In this document: piece by piece, positions 7,174 through 15,750 of the stretch | How the letters are laid out: the number at the start of each line of letters is the position of its first letter | How positions within the stretch are numbered: position 1 is the stretch's first letter | Assembly: GCF_004343075.1 (NCBI RefSeq) | Contig: NZ_SLXP01000002.1 | Coordinates: 124,001-188,000, forward strand | Origin: Rhodovulum marinum | Lineage (GTDB): Bacteria; Pseudomonadota; Alphaproteobacteria; Rhodobacterales; Rhodobacteraceae | DNA length: 64,000 nucleotides | Direction of reading: 5' to 3' | Made by a program: the position numbers and the translations under genes | The notes under the pieces: model-generated | Seen by the model: the letters and a program-made list of their open reading frames with translations, nothing else | What the model was told of the DNA's origin: nothing | The model's database searches: none

Positions 7174-8684
7174 GCCTGACCCTCTACCTGCCCAAGGATG
7201 CCGCGGCCCTGGCCCTGGGTGCCGACGATATCGCCGCCGCCCTGACCGCCGAGGCCGCGGCGCGCGGGATCGAGTTGCGGCTGGTGCGCACCGGCTCGCG
7301 CGGGATGGTCTGGCTGGAACCCCTGCTGGAGATCGAGCAGGACGGCCTGCGCCACGGCTTTGGTCCGCTTGAGGTATCCGACGTAAAATCCCTGTTCGAA
7401 AGCGATTTCACCGATCACGCCAAGGCGCTTGGCCCCGTGGAAGACATTCCCTTCTTCGCCCGCCAGACGCGGCTGACCTTCGCCCGCTGCGGGGTGATCG
7501 ACCCGCTGGACCTGAACGCCTATCGCGCCCATGGCGGGATGGCCGGGCTGGAACGGGCCCGCGGGATGGCGCCCGAACAGATCGTAGCCGAAGTGACCGA
7601 GTCCGGCTTGCGCGGCCGGGGCGGCGCGGGATTCCCCACGGGGATCAAGTGGAACACGGTCCTCCAGGCCGAGGGGCCGCAGAAATACATCGTCTGCAAT
7701 GCCGACGAGGGCGACAGCGGCACCTTCGCCGACCGCATGCTGATGGAGGGCGACCCGTTCTGCCTGATCGAGGGCATGGCAATCGCCGGGCTGGCGGTCG
7801 GCGCGACCCGGGGCTTCGTCTACTGCCGCTCGGAATATCCACATGCAATCAGGACCTTCGGCGACGCCCTTGAGATGGCGCGCGAAGCTTGCCTGCTGAG
7901 CGAGAGCTTCGACATCGAGCTGCGCGTCGGCGCGGGCTCCTACGTCTGCGGCGAGGAAACCGCGCTGCTGAACTCGATGGAGGGCAAGCGCGGCACGGTG
8001 CGCGCGAAACCGCCCCTGCCGGCGCACAAGGGGTTCATGGCCCGGCCCACGGTCATCAACAACGTGATCTCGCTGGCCTCGGTTCCGGTGATCCTGGCCG
8101 AGGGCGCGGCGCATTACAAATCCTTCGGGCTGGGCCGGTCGCTGGGCACGGTGCCGCTGCAGGTGGCGGGCAACGTCAAGCACGGCGGGCTGTTCGAGGC
8201 GGCGTTCGGCATGACCATCGGCGAGTTGATCCACGATATCTGCGGCGGCACGGCCTCGGGGCGCCCGGTCAAGGCAGTGCAGATCGGCGGGCCGCTGGGG
8301 GCCTATTTCCCGGTTACGCTGTTCGACACGCCGCTCGGCTATGAAGAATGCGACGCCGCGGGCGGGCTGATCGGGCATGCGGGCATCGTGGTGTTCGACG
8401 ACACCGCCGACATGGGCGCGATGGCGCGCTTCGCGATGGAATTCTGCGCGGTCGAAAGCTGTGGCACCTGCACGCCGTGCCGCATCGGCGCGGTGCGCGG
8501 CATGGAAACCATCGACCGCATCCTCGCGGGCGACCCGGCCGCGCCCGCGATCCTGGCCGACCTGTGCGAGACCATGCGCGACGGCTCGCTCTGCGCGCTG
8601 GGGGGCTTCACGCCCTACCCGGTCGAAAGCGCGCTCAAGTATTTCCCCGAGGATTTCACCCCCAGACAAGAGGCCGCGGAATGA
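7170..8684 (+). CDS. fdsB: NAD-dependent formate dehydrogenase beta subunit
   Basis: NAD-reducing diaphorase subunit, homologous to a fused NuoE-like/NuoF module. It passes electrons from the iron-sulfur chain through FMN to NAD+. Seen in 504 residues: an N-terminal thioredoxin-like region, the FMN/NADH fold with GRGGAGFPTGIKW and NADEGDSGTFADRM, CGEETALLNSMEG, and a C-terminal 4Fe-4S site in SCGTCTPCR with a later Cys in DGSLCALGG. It starts on the ATGA shared with fdsG and ends on the ATGA shared with fdsA, so the three subunits are translationally coupled. Its sequence is close to known FdsB and not to a complex I NuoF, which belongs to the separate nuo operon at the other end of the window. 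Confidence 0.95.
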   Translation: MSLTLYLPKDAAALALGADDIAAALTAEAAARGIELRLVRTGSRGMVWLEPLLEIEQDGLRHGFGPLEVSDVKSLFESDFTDHAKALGPVEDIPFFARQTRLTFARCGVIDPLDLNAYRAHGGMAGLERARGMAPEQIVAEVTESGLRGRGGAGFPTGIKWNTVLQAEGPQKYIVCNADEGDSGTFADRMLMEGDPFCLIEGMAIAGLAVGATRGFVYCRSEYPHAIRTFGDALEMAREACLLSESFDIELRVGAGSYVCGEETALLNSMEGKRGTVRAKPPLPAHKGFMARPTVINNVISLASVPVILAEGAAHYKSFGLGRSLGTVPLQVAGNVKHGGLFEAAFGMTIGELIHDICGGTASGRPVKAVQIGGPLGAYFPVTLFDTPLGYEECDAAGGLIGHAGIVVFDDTADMGAMARFAMEFCAVESCGTCTPCRIGAVRGMETIDRILAGDPAAPAILADLCETMRDGSLCALGGFTPYPVESALKYFPEDFTPRQEAAE

Positions 8685-11551
8685 AGGATTTCATCATCCC
8701 CGACCCCGATTTCGGAACACCTGCCCGCCGCTCGGACAAGACCGTGACGCTGACCATCGACGGGTTCGAGGTGACGGTACCCGAGGGCACATCCGTCATG
8801 CGCGCCGCCGCGGAACTGGGCATCGAGATCCCCAAGCTTTGCGCCACGGACAGTGTGGAACCCATCGGGTCCTGCCGGCTGTGCCTGGTCGAGATCGAGG
8901 GCCGCCGCGGCACGCCGGCCTCCTGCACTACGCCGGTCGCAGACGGCATGCAGGTCCACACCCAGACGCCCAAGGTCGCCAAGCTGCGCCGCGGCGTGAT
9001 GGAGCTTTATATCTCCGACCACCCGCTGGATTGCCTGACCTGTGCCGCCAACGGCGACTGCCAGTTGCAGGACATGGCGGGTGCCGTGGGCCTGCGCGAC
9101 GTGCGCTACGAGGCGGGCGCGAACCATTTCGAGACGCGCCAGAACGGCGAGGCGAACCCGCGCTACATCGAAAAGGACGCGTCCAACCCCTATTTCACTT
9201 ACGACCCGTCGAAATGCATCGCCTGCTACCGCTGCGTCCGGGCCTGCGAAGAGGTGCAGGGCACCTTCGCCCTGACCGTCGACGGCCGCGGCTTCGAGGC
9301 GCGGATTTCCACCGGGCACGACGATTTCCTGGGCTCGGATTGCGTCAGTTGCGGTGCCTGCGTGCAGGCCTGCCCCACGGCAACACTTCAGGAAAAATCG
9401 GTCATCGAGATGGGCACACCCGACCGCGCCGTGGTCACCACCTGCGCCTATTGCGGCGTGGGGTGCAGCTTCCGGGCCGAGATGAAGGGCGACCAGCTGG
9501 TGCGCATGGTGCCGTCCAAGGACGGCAAGGCGAACCGCGGGCATAGCTGCGTCAAGGGCCGCTTCGCCTATGGCTATGCCACCCATCCCGACCGCATCCT
9601 GAACCCGATGATCCGCGAATCGATCGACCAGCCTTGGCGCGAAGTCACCTGGGAAGAGGCGTTCGAGTTCACCGCCCGGAAATTCCGCGGCATCCAGGAA
9701 AAACACGGCGTGCGCGCCATCGGCGGCATCACCTCGTCGCGCTGCACCAACGAGGAAACCTTCCTGGTGCAAAAGCTGATCCGCCAGGTCTTCGGCAACA
9801 ACAACGTCGATACCTGCGCGCGGGTCTGCCATTCGCCCACGGGATACGGGCTGAAAACCACGCTCGGAACCTCGGCCGGGACGCAGGATTTCGACAGTGT
9901 CGAGCACGCGGATGTCGTCCTGATCATCGGCGCGAACCCGACCGACGGGCACCCGGTTTTCGCCAGCCGCCTCAAGAAGCGGCTGCGCCAGGGCGCGCAA
10001 CTGATCGTGGCCGATCCGCGCCGGATCGACCTGGTGCGGGGTCCGCATGTGCGCGCCGCGCACCACCTGCCGCTGCGCCCCGGCACGAACGTGGCGCTGC
10101 TGACGGCGATGGCGCATGTGATCGTGGCCGAGGGGCTGACGTATGACGATTTCATCCGCGAGCGCTGCGAGATGGACGCCTACCAGGACTGGGCCGGCTT
10201 CGTCGCCGAAGACCGCCACAGCCCCGAGGCGACCGAGGCGCTGACCGGGGTTCCGGCCGAGGAGGTCCGCAAGGCCGCCCGGCTTTACGCCACCGGCGGC
10301 AACGCGGCGATCTATTACGGGCTGGGCGTGACCGAACATTCGCAGGGTTCGACCACCGTGATGGCCATCGCCAACCTCGCCATGGCGACCGGCAATATCG
10401 GGCGTCCCGGCGTGGGCGTGAACCCGCTGCGCGGCCAGAACAACGTGCAGGGGTCCTGCGACATGGGAAGTTTCCCGCACGAATTGCCGGGCTACCGCCA
10501 CGTCCATGACGATGCGGCGCGGGGCCTGTACGAAAAGCTGTGGAACGTGACGATCTCGGACGAACCGGGGCTGCGCATCCCCAACATGCTGGACGCCGCC
10601 GTCGGCGGCACGTTCAAGGGCATCTACATCCAGGGCGAGGACATCCTGCAATCGGACCCCGATACGAAACACGTGGCCTCGGGGCTGGCGGCGATGGATT
10701 GCGTCGTGGTCCACGACCTGTTCCTGAACGAAACCGCGAACTACGCCCACGTGTTCCTGCCCGGCTCCACCTTCCTGGAAAAGGACGGGACGTTCACCAA
10801 TGCCGAACGCCGCATCAACCGCGTGCGCCGCGTGATGGCGCCGCTGAACGGGCTGGCCGACTGGGAAGTCACACAACACTTGGCGAACGCCATGGGCGCG
10901 GGCTGGACCTATGCGCACCCCGCCGAAATCATGGCGGAAATCGCCGCCACCACGCCCAGCTTCGCCGGGGTCAGCTATGACCTGCTGGAGGCCGAGGGGT
11001 CGGTGCAATGGCCCTGCAACGACGCCGCGCCCAGGGGCACGCCGGTGATGCACGAGGGCGGGTTCGTGCGCGGCAAGGGGCTGTTCGTGGTCACCGATTA
11101 CGTGCCGACCGACGAACGCACCGGGCCGCGCTACCCGCTGTTGCTGACCACGGGGCGGATCCTGTCGCAATACAACGTGGGCGCCCAGACACGGCGGACG
11201 GGAAACACCGTCTGGCATGCCGAGGACGTGCTGGAAATCCACCCGCATGACGCCGAAACCCGCGGCATTTCCGAGGGCGACTGGGTGCGCCTCGCCTCGC
11301 GCTCGGGCGAGACGACGCTGAGGGCGACGCTGTCGGATCGCGTCAGCCCCGGCGTGGTCTATACCACCTTCCACCACCCCGAGACGCAGGCCAACGTGGT
11401 GACCTCGGACTATTCCGACTGGGCCACGAACTGCCCGGAATACAAGGTGACGGCGGTGCAGGTGGCGCTGACCAACGGCCCGTCCGACTGGCAACTGAGC
11501 TATGCCGAGCGGGCGCGCGCCGCCCGGCGCATCCTGCCGGCGGCGGAATGA
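8681..11551 (+). CDS. fdsA: NAD-dependent formate dehydrogenase catalytic alpha subunit
   Basis: Molybdenum bis-MGD subunit that oxidises formate to CO2 in the cytoplasm; the enzyme family can also reduce CO2. Seen in 956 residues: a NuoG-like N-terminus with a 2Fe-2S site (C54, C65, C68, C82), an H114/C118/C121/C127 4Fe-4S site, two ferredoxin-type 4Fe-4S sites (C179-C189 and C221-C231), a catalytic-domain 4Fe-4S site (C255, C258, C262, C290), and the Mo-ligand cysteine C383 in RVCHSPTGYG, followed by the MGD-binding domains. The active-site residue is Cys, not Sec. The start at 8681 overlaps fdsB as ATGA; reading further upstream in frame runs through fdsB. All key ligands are present, so the enzyme should be active. 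Confidence 0.97.
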   Translation: MKDFIIPDPDFGTPARRSDKTVTLTIDGFEVTVPEGTSVMRAAAELGIEIPKLCATDSVEPIGSCRLCLVEIEGRRGTPASCTTPVADGMQVHTQTPKVAKLRRGVMELYISDHPLDCLTCAANGDCQLQDMAGAVGLRDVRYEAGANHFETRQNGEANPRYIEKDASNPYFTYDPSKCIACYRCVRACEEVQGTFALTVDGRGFEARISTGHDDFLGSDCVSCGACVQACPTATLQEKSVIEMGTPDRAVVTTCAYCGVGCSFRAEMKGDQLVRMVPSKDGKANRGHSCVKGRFAYGYATHPDRILNPMIRESIDQPWREVTWEEAFEFTARKFRGIQEKHGVRAIGGITSSRCTNEETFLVQKLIRQVFGNNNVDTCARVCHSPTGYGLKTTLGTSAGTQDFDSVEHADVVLIIGANPTDGHPVFASRLKKRLRQGAQLIVADPRRIDLVRGPHVRAAHHLPLRPGTNVALLTAMAHVIVAEGLTYDDFIRERCEMDAYQDWAGFVAEDRHSPEATEALTGVPAEEVRKAARLYATGGNAAIYYGLGVTEHSQGSTTVMAIANLAMATGNIGRPGVGVNPLRGQNNVQGSCDMGSFPHELPGYRHVHDDAARGLYEKLWNVTISDEPGLRIPNMLDAAVGGTFKGIYIQGEDILQSDPDTKHVASGLAAMDCVVVHDLFLNETANYAHVFLPGSTFLEKDGTFTNAERRINRVRRVMAPLNGLADWEVTQHLANAMGAGWTYAHPAEIMAEIAATTPSFAGVSYDLLEAEGSVQWPCNDAAPRGTPVMHEGGFVRGKGLFVVTDYVPTDERTGPRYPLLLTTGRILSQYNVGAQTRRTGNTVWHAEDVLEIHPHDAETRGISEGDWVRLASRSGETTLRATLSDRVSPGVVYTTFHHPETQANVVTSDYSDWATNCPEYKVTAVQVALTNGPSDWQLSYAERARAARRILPAAE

Positions 11552-12369
11552 CCGGCGGGAGCGCCAGAACCACGGCGCTGGCCGTCGGCCCGGCGGGGCC
11601 GGAACGGGTCGGCCGCACGCTGGCCGAAGAGGTGCCGGTGGCGCTGTCCTATGACGGCACCACGCAGGCGGTGATGCTGGCCAGCCCCACGGAGCTGAAC
11701 GATTTCGCGCTGGGCTTTTCGCTGTCCGAGGGGATCGTGGACACGCCACCCCAGATCGAGCGGATCGAGCGGGTGGACCATGCCCAGGGCATCGAGATGC
11801 GGATGTGGCTGGCCCCGGGCCTTGGCGCGCGGCTGATGGAACGGCGCCGGTCGATGGCGGGGCCGGTGGGCTGTGGTCTTTGCGGCATCGACAGCCTGGA
11901 GGCCGCGGCGCGGCCCCTGCCCCGGCTGCCCGGCGATGCGCTGCGCCTTGCGCCGGGGGACATCGGCCGGGCCATGGCCGCGCTGCGCGGCGCGCAGGCG
12001 CTGCACGATGCCACCCGCGCGGTGCATGCCGCGGGGTTCTGGACCCCGGCCGAGGGGCTGGTCGCCGCGCGCGAGGACGTGGGCCGGCACAACGCGCTGG
12101 ACAAGCTGATCGGGGCGCTGGCCCGGATCGGCCGCGATGCGGCGGGCGGCGTGATCGTGATGACCAGCCGCGTCTCGATCGAACTGGTGCAAAAGGCCGT
12201 CCTGGCCCGCGCGCCGGTCCTGGCCGCCGTTTCCGCCCCCACCACGCGCGCCGTCGCCGCGGCCGAGGCGGCGGGCCTGACGCTGATCGCCCGCGCCCGT
12301 GGCGAAAGCTTCGACATTCACACCCATCCCGACCGGATCGCCTTGAAGGAGGTTCCCCATGACGCCTGA
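11548..12369 (+). CDS. fdsC: formate dehydrogenase accessory sulfurtransferase FdhD/FdsC
   Basis: Maturation factor that sulfurates the molybdenum cofactor of formate dehydrogenase, taking sulfur from a cysteine desulfurase. The 273-residue protein has the family hallmarks: EEVPVALSYDG near the N-terminus, the CGLCG pair (C109, C112), and the C-terminal DVGRHNALDKLIG motif. Known: FdsC also binds bis-MGD and protects it before insertion into FdsA. Its start overlaps the fdsA stop (ATGA) and its end overlaps fdsD by 11 bases, so it is made together with its client enzyme. Confidence 0.93.
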   Translation: MTGGSARTTALAVGPAGPERVGRTLAEEVPVALSYDGTTQAVMLASPTELNDFALGFSLSEGIVDTPPQIERIERVDHAQGIEMRMWLAPGLGARLMERRRSMAGPVGCGLCGIDSLEAAARPLPRLPGDALRLAPGDIGRAMAALRGAQALHDATRAVHAAGFWTPAEGLVAAREDVGRHNALDKLIGALARIGRDAAGGVIVMTSRVSIELVQKAVLARAPVLAAVSAPTTRAVAAAEAAGLTLIARARGESFDIHTHPDRIALKEVPHDA

Positions 12370-12580
12370 GAAACTGGTCTACATGGCCAACCAGATCGCC
12401 ACCGCTTTCGCGCGCCTGCCCGAGGACGCGGCGGTGGCGGCCATCGCCGATCATATCGACGCCTTCTGGGACCCGCGGATGCGGGCGCACCTGCTGGACC
12501 TTGTCGAGGCCGGTGCGCCCGACCTGTCGCCGCGCGTGGCCGCCGCCGCCGGACGCATCCGCAAGCCCGAGGCCGCGTGA
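12359..12580 (+). CDS. fdsD: NAD-dependent formate dehydrogenase delta subunit
   Basis: A 73-residue protein rich in helices and without cysteines, matching FdsD in length, position and pattern (start MTPEKLVYMANQIATAF, then DHIDAFWDPRMR, the typical FdsD signature). Known: FdsD is needed for a full formate dehydrogenase complex in Rhodobacter and helps stability or cofactor insertion; it binds no cofactor itself. It starts inside fdsC with GGAGG upstream and is the last gene of the fds operon; a hairpin begins at its stop codon. Confidence 0.92.
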   Translation: MTPEKLVYMANQIATAFARLPEDAAVAAIADHIDAFWDPRMRAHLLDLVEAGAPDLSPRVAAAAGRIRKPEAA

Positions 12581-12600
12581 CCGGCCCTGCGGGCCGGTTT
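12580..12600. terminator. terminator between fdsD and the convergent tonB
   Basis: ACCGGCCC (12580-12587) pairs perfectly with GGGCCGGT (12591-12598) around a TGC loop and is followed by TTTC. It begins at the last base of the fdsD stop codon. It could act for both converging operons, although the T run is short on the plus side and absent on the minus side. Confidence 0.6.
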
Positions 12601-12643
12601 CAGGGTATTTCGACCAAGAAGAAGACAGGCGCGCGGCAGGCGA

Positions 12644-13576
12644 TCAGCCGCGCCCGTCGAATTTCAGCGGCAGGGTAAAGCTGTAGCTGGACGCGCTCAG
12701 CCCGTCGGGGGCCGCGGGGAACCGGCCGGCCCGGCGCACAGCGGCCAGCGCGGCGCGATCGAGAACCGGGTCGCCCGCGCTTTGCGCGAGACGCGCCGAG
12801 ACCAGCCGCCCGTCCCGCGCCACCACCAGTTCCACCAATGCCCGGCCGGTCGCCCGTGCCCCGCGGGGATACCGGTGCACCCGGCTGACGCGGGCCAGGA
12901 TGCGCGCGCCCCAGTCGGCGCGCAGCGCGCGGGCTGCGGCGGGCGAAAGGCTGGGCGCGGCCCGGGTCGTGGCACCGGCCGCCGGCGCGCGGGCCGCGCC
13001 CGCTGCGCGTTGCGCGGCGGCGGGCGGCTCGGGGCGCGCGCTGCTGGGCGGCGGCGGGGTGTCCGGTTCGGGCGGCGGGGCCTCGGCGGTGGGCGCGGCC
13101 ATGGCGGGCGGCCGCCCCCCGGGCCGGACCGGCGCATCGCGTTCGGGCAGGGCCGGGGCGCGGGCGGGATCATCCGCGATGGGCGGCGCGGCGAGCGCAA
13201 GCGTCGCATCGGCGGGTGGCGTCAGCGCGGGCGGCGGGGCCAGCGGCCGCGGCGCGCCATCGGCACCGGGCGCCACCGGGGCGGCCAAGGCCACCGGGCG
13301 GCGGGTGGCGGTGTCGGGCGCGGGGGCGGCCGGGGCCGCATCGGGCGGGGGTGGATCGAGCGGGCGGGCCGCGGTCTGCGTACTGGGCGCGGCCTGCCAT
13401 TCCTCGGCCAGGCGCGACAGCGCCGGCGGGGCCGCGGCCAGCGTTACCAGCGCCGCACCGCCATCGCCGCCGCCCCCCGTGGCGCCGCCCTGCGACCCCG
13501 ACGACAGGCCAAAGGCGGCCACGTGCAACCCCGCCGCGATCGGCAGGAACAGCGATATCTCGGCCAGCCGCCTCAT
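12644..13576 (-). CDS. tonB: TonB-family energy transducer
   Basis: Couples the ExbB/ExbD proton channel to an outer-membrane receptor. The 310-residue protein has an N-terminal membrane anchor (about residues 5-25), a very long proline/alanine-rich periplasmic spacer, and a C-terminal TonB domain (about 225-310) with YPRGARATGRALVELVV and a closing FTLPLKF strand. It is the last gene of the cobalamin-riboswitch operon and its start overlaps the second exbD stop (ATGA). Inferred: a TonB dedicated to vitamin B12 uptake. The receptor (BtuB) is not in the window. The spacer is low-complexity, so its exact length may vary between strains. Confidence 0.88.
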   Translation of the reverse strand: MRRLAEISLFLPIAAGLHVAAFGLSSGSQGGATGGGGDGGAALVTLAAAPPALSRLAEEWQAAPSTQTAARPLDPPPPDAAPAAPAPDTATRRPVALAAPVAPGADGAPRPLAPPPALTPPADATLALAAPPIADDPARAPALPERDAPVRPGGRPPAMAAPTAEAPPPEPDTPPPPSSARPEPPAAAQRAAGAARAPAAGATTRAAPSLSPAAARALRADWGARILARVSRVHRYPRGARATGRALVELVVARDGRLVSARLAQSAGDPVLDRAALAAVRRAGRFPAAPDGLSASSYSFTLPLKFDGRG

Positions 13577-13953
13577 CGCGGCACCGTCTGCAGCACCAGC
13601 CGGTCCTGCCCCAGCGCCGCAAGCCGGGCGGAAAGGCGGGCCAGCGTCGCGGCCTCGGCCCCGGCATCGGCGCGCAGGATCAGCGGCGTGTCGGTCCCGC
13701 GGTCGGCCAGCGCCGCGAAGACCGCCTCGCCGCGCGCCGCGCCGTAGGCCAGCGCGCCATCCGCCGCCAGGTGCAGCATGTCGCCCGCCACCTGGTCGCC
13801 CCCCCCGGCCCGGGGCGGCGCGGTTTCGAACGGGTCGGGCGGGGCGATCCGCGCGCTCATCAGGAAGAAGATCAGCAACAGGAACACCACGTTGATCATC
13901 GGGACGATGCTTTCGCCGCGGGGGCTTACCGGCGCGGGGGTGAAGTCGAACAT
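13573..13953 (-). CDS. exbD: ExbD-family biopolymer transport protein (second copy)
   Basis: A 126-residue protein with one membrane helix (about 18-35, VPMINVVFLLLIFFLMSAR) and a periplasmic domain. The conserved acidic residue used for proton passage in ExbD is usually Asp in the PMIDVVF motif; here the motif reads PMINVVF, with Asn in that place. The preceding paralogue (13958-14338) has the normal PMIDVVF. This copy may therefore be a structural or asymmetric partner rather than a proton-conducting subunit. It lies between the first exbD (4-base gap) and tonB (ATGA overlap). Confidence 0.88.
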   Translation of the reverse strand: MFDFTPAPVSPRGESIVPMINVVFLLLIFFLMSARIAPPDPFETAPPRAGGGDQVAGDMLHLAADGALAYGAARGEAVFAALADRGTDTPLILRADAGAEAATLARLSARLAALGQDRLVLQTVPR

Positions 13954-13957
13954 GCGC

Positions 13958-14338
13958 CTACTCCACCAGCACGAGGTTCGCGAGCCCCGCCGCCGACAGC
14001 GCCTCCATCGCGTCGACGAGGGCCTGCAGGTCGGCGCCGCCGCGAGGGCGGATCAGCACCGGGTCGGCGGGGCTGTCGGTCAGGCGGTCCAGTTCGGCGG
14101 CCAACGTGGGCAGGTCCATCGCGACACCGTTCAGGCGCACCCCGTCCGGGGCCACCTCGACCAGCCGCGGCGGGCCCTGCCATTCCGCCGCGCCGCCCGT
14201 TCCGGCCACCAGTTCCAGCCCCGCCTGCGGACCGAACCGCGCGGCGATCATGAAGAACACCAGCAGCAGGAACACCACGTCGATCATCGGCGTCAGGCTG
14301 GGCCGGCGAACCCGGCGGGGCGTGTCGAAGGCGAACAT
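13958..14338 (-). CDS. exbD: ExbD-family biopolymer transport protein (first copy)
   Basis: A 126-residue inner-membrane protein with a short cytoplasmic tail, one membrane helix containing the canonical PMIDVVFLLLVFF motif with its proton-binding Asp, and a periplasmic domain ending LANLVLVE. With ExbB it forms the proton-driven motor that energises TonB. It starts immediately after the exbB stop and is followed 4 bases later by a second, divergent exbD. Both copies are the same length but share little beyond the membrane segment, so this is an old duplication. Confidence 0.92.
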   Translation of the reverse strand: MFAFDTPRRVRRPSLTPMIDVVFLLLVFFMIAARFGPQAGLELVAGTGGAAEWQGPPRLVEVAPDGVRLNGVAMDLPTLAAELDRLTDSPADPVLIRPRGGADLQALVDAMEALSAAGLANLVLVE

Positions 14339-14959
14339 CTACGCCCCCTCCCCGGCCAGGAACAGCCGCGTGGCCAGATCCTCCATGTCGGCGCGCGCGC
14401 TGTCGGCGATGGCCTCGAACCAGGTGACCGCCATCGCCGCCGGGATCGCCACGGCCATGCCTGCGGCGGTGGTCAAGAGCGCCTCCCAGATGCCGCCGGC
14501 CAGGTCGGCGGGGTCGGCCGCCGCGCCCGAGGATTCAAGCGCCTGGAACGCCTCGATCATGCCCAGCACCGTGCCCAGAAGACCCAGAAGCGGCGCGATC
14601 ACCGCGATCAGTTCCAGCGCCCGGATACCCTCGCGCGCCTCGGCCAGAAGGCGGCGGGCAATGCGGGTGGTTTCCTCGCGGGCCTTGGGCTCGGGCAGGG
14701 CCGCGCGCGCCTCGATGGCGGTGCGCACCAGCCGCGCGCGCAGGCCCACGCGGCCCGCCACCGCCGCCACCGCCGCCTCGCGCTGGCCCTCCTGCCAGAG
14801 CGCAACGGCACGCTCGGCCCGCTGCCCGGCAAAGGCGCCTAGCACGATCAGGCGCCAAAGCTTCCACAGGATCAGCGCAAGCGTCGCCACCGACAGCGCC
14901 GCGATCACCCAGATCGCCGGGCCGCCACGCGCCAGGAACACCGAAAGCGCCTCCATCAT
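14339..14959 (-). CDS. exbB: ExbB/MotA/TolQ-family proton channel protein
   Basis: A 206-residue inner-membrane protein with three membrane helices (about 15-35, 110-135, 155-180). GLLGTVLGMIEAF, typical of the MotA/TolQ/ExbB family, falls in the second. It forms the pentameric proton channel around ExbD that powers TonB. The start is ATG at 14959, sharing ATGA with the stop of the binding-protein gene; a second ATG follows directly at 14956 and is better spaced from AAGGAGG, so either may be used. It is the fourth gene of the B12-riboswitch operon. Confidence 0.9.
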   Translation of the reverse strand: MMEALSVFLARGGPAIWVIAALSVATLALILWKLWRLIVLGAFAGQRAERAVALWQEGQREAAVAAVAGRVGLRARLVRTAIEARAALPEPKAREETTRIARRLLAEAREGIRALELIAVIAPLLGLLGTVLGMIEAFQALESSGAAADPADLAGGIWEALLTTAAGMAVAIPAAMAVTWFEAIADSARADMEDLATRLFLAGEGA

Positions 14960-15750
14960 CGACCTCCTTGCATGCCGTCCAGCGCGGCGATGATCGCGTC
15001 CAGCCCCTCGGTCAGCGCCGCCGGGCCCGGTTGCAGGATCAGCGGCGACTTGATCTCGTGGATGCGGCCGTCGCGCACCGCCGGAACCGCGTCCCAGCCG
15101 GGGCGCGCGGCGATCTTCTCGGGGCGCACCTTCTTGCCGCACCAGGACGCCAGGATCACCTCGGGTGCCGCGGCGATCACGTCGGCGTCGGTCACCACGC
15201 GGTCCTTGGCGGCCTGCTGACCGGCCAGGTGGGCGAAGACGTCATCGCCCCCCGCGATGCCGATCAATTCGGACACCCAGCCCACGCCCGACAGGCGCGG
15301 TTCGTCCCATTCCTCGAAATAGACGCGGGGGCGGTGGGCGCGCGGGATGGCGCGCAGGGCGTCCAGCCGCGCCGCGTAGCCCGCCGCCAGCGCCTCGGCC
15401 CGGTCGGGCACGCCGGTCAGCGCGCCGAGGAAACGGATCATCGCCAGTATCCCCGCCACGTCGCGCTGGTTGAAGGCATGCACCGCGATCCCGGCGCGGA
15501 TCAGGGCCGCCGCGATCTCGTGCTGGATGTCCGAGAAGGTCAGCACCAGGTCGGGGTCCAACGCGCGGATCTTCGGCAGATCGGCCGAGGTAAAGGCCCC
15601 CACCCGCGGTTTTTCCCGCCGCACGCGGGCCGGGCGCACGGCATAGCCCGACACGCCCACGATGCGGTCCTCCTGCCCCAGCAGGTACAGCGTTTCGACC
15701 GTTTCCTCGGTCAGGCAGACGATGCGCTGGGGCGGGAAACGGCGGGTCAT
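14956..15750 (-). CDS. btuF: cobalamin-type ABC transporter substrate-binding protein without a visible signal peptide
   Basis: A 264-residue class III (BtuF/FhuD-like) binding-protein fold: RIVCLTEETVETLYLLGQEDRIVGVSGY at the start of lobe 1 (shown in part), a connecting helix, and lobe 2 ending SPLILQPGPAALTEGLD. Context (cobalamin riboswitch, btuC and btuD directly upstream) supports cobalamin or a corrinoid as substrate. Odd: the fold begins at about residue 8 and no hydrophobic signal segment precedes it, and any upstream start would lie inside btuD. The ATG at 15750 overlaps the btuD stop as ATGA. Either export uses an unusual route, or the protein acts in the cytoplasm, or a frameshift removed the signal. 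Confidence 0.82.
   Translation of the reverse strand: MTRRFPPQRIVCLTEETVETLYLLGQEDRIVGVSGYAVRPARVRREKPRVGAFTSADLPKIRALDPDLVLTFSDIQHEIAAALIRAGIAVHAFNQRDVAGILAMIRFLGALTGVPDRAEALAAGYAARLDALRAIPRAHRPRVYFEEWDEPRLSGVGWVSELIGIAGGDDVFAHLAGQQAAKDRVVTDADVIAAAPEVILASWCGKKVRPEKIAARPGWDAVPAVRDGRIHEIKSPLILQPGPAALTEGLDAIIAALDGMQGGR

Noticed and set aside
12780-13747. plus-strand frames opposite tonB and exbD
   Set aside because: They are the reverse complement of proline/alanine-rich coding DNA and have no family features; the minus-strand genes have clear motifs and operon context.
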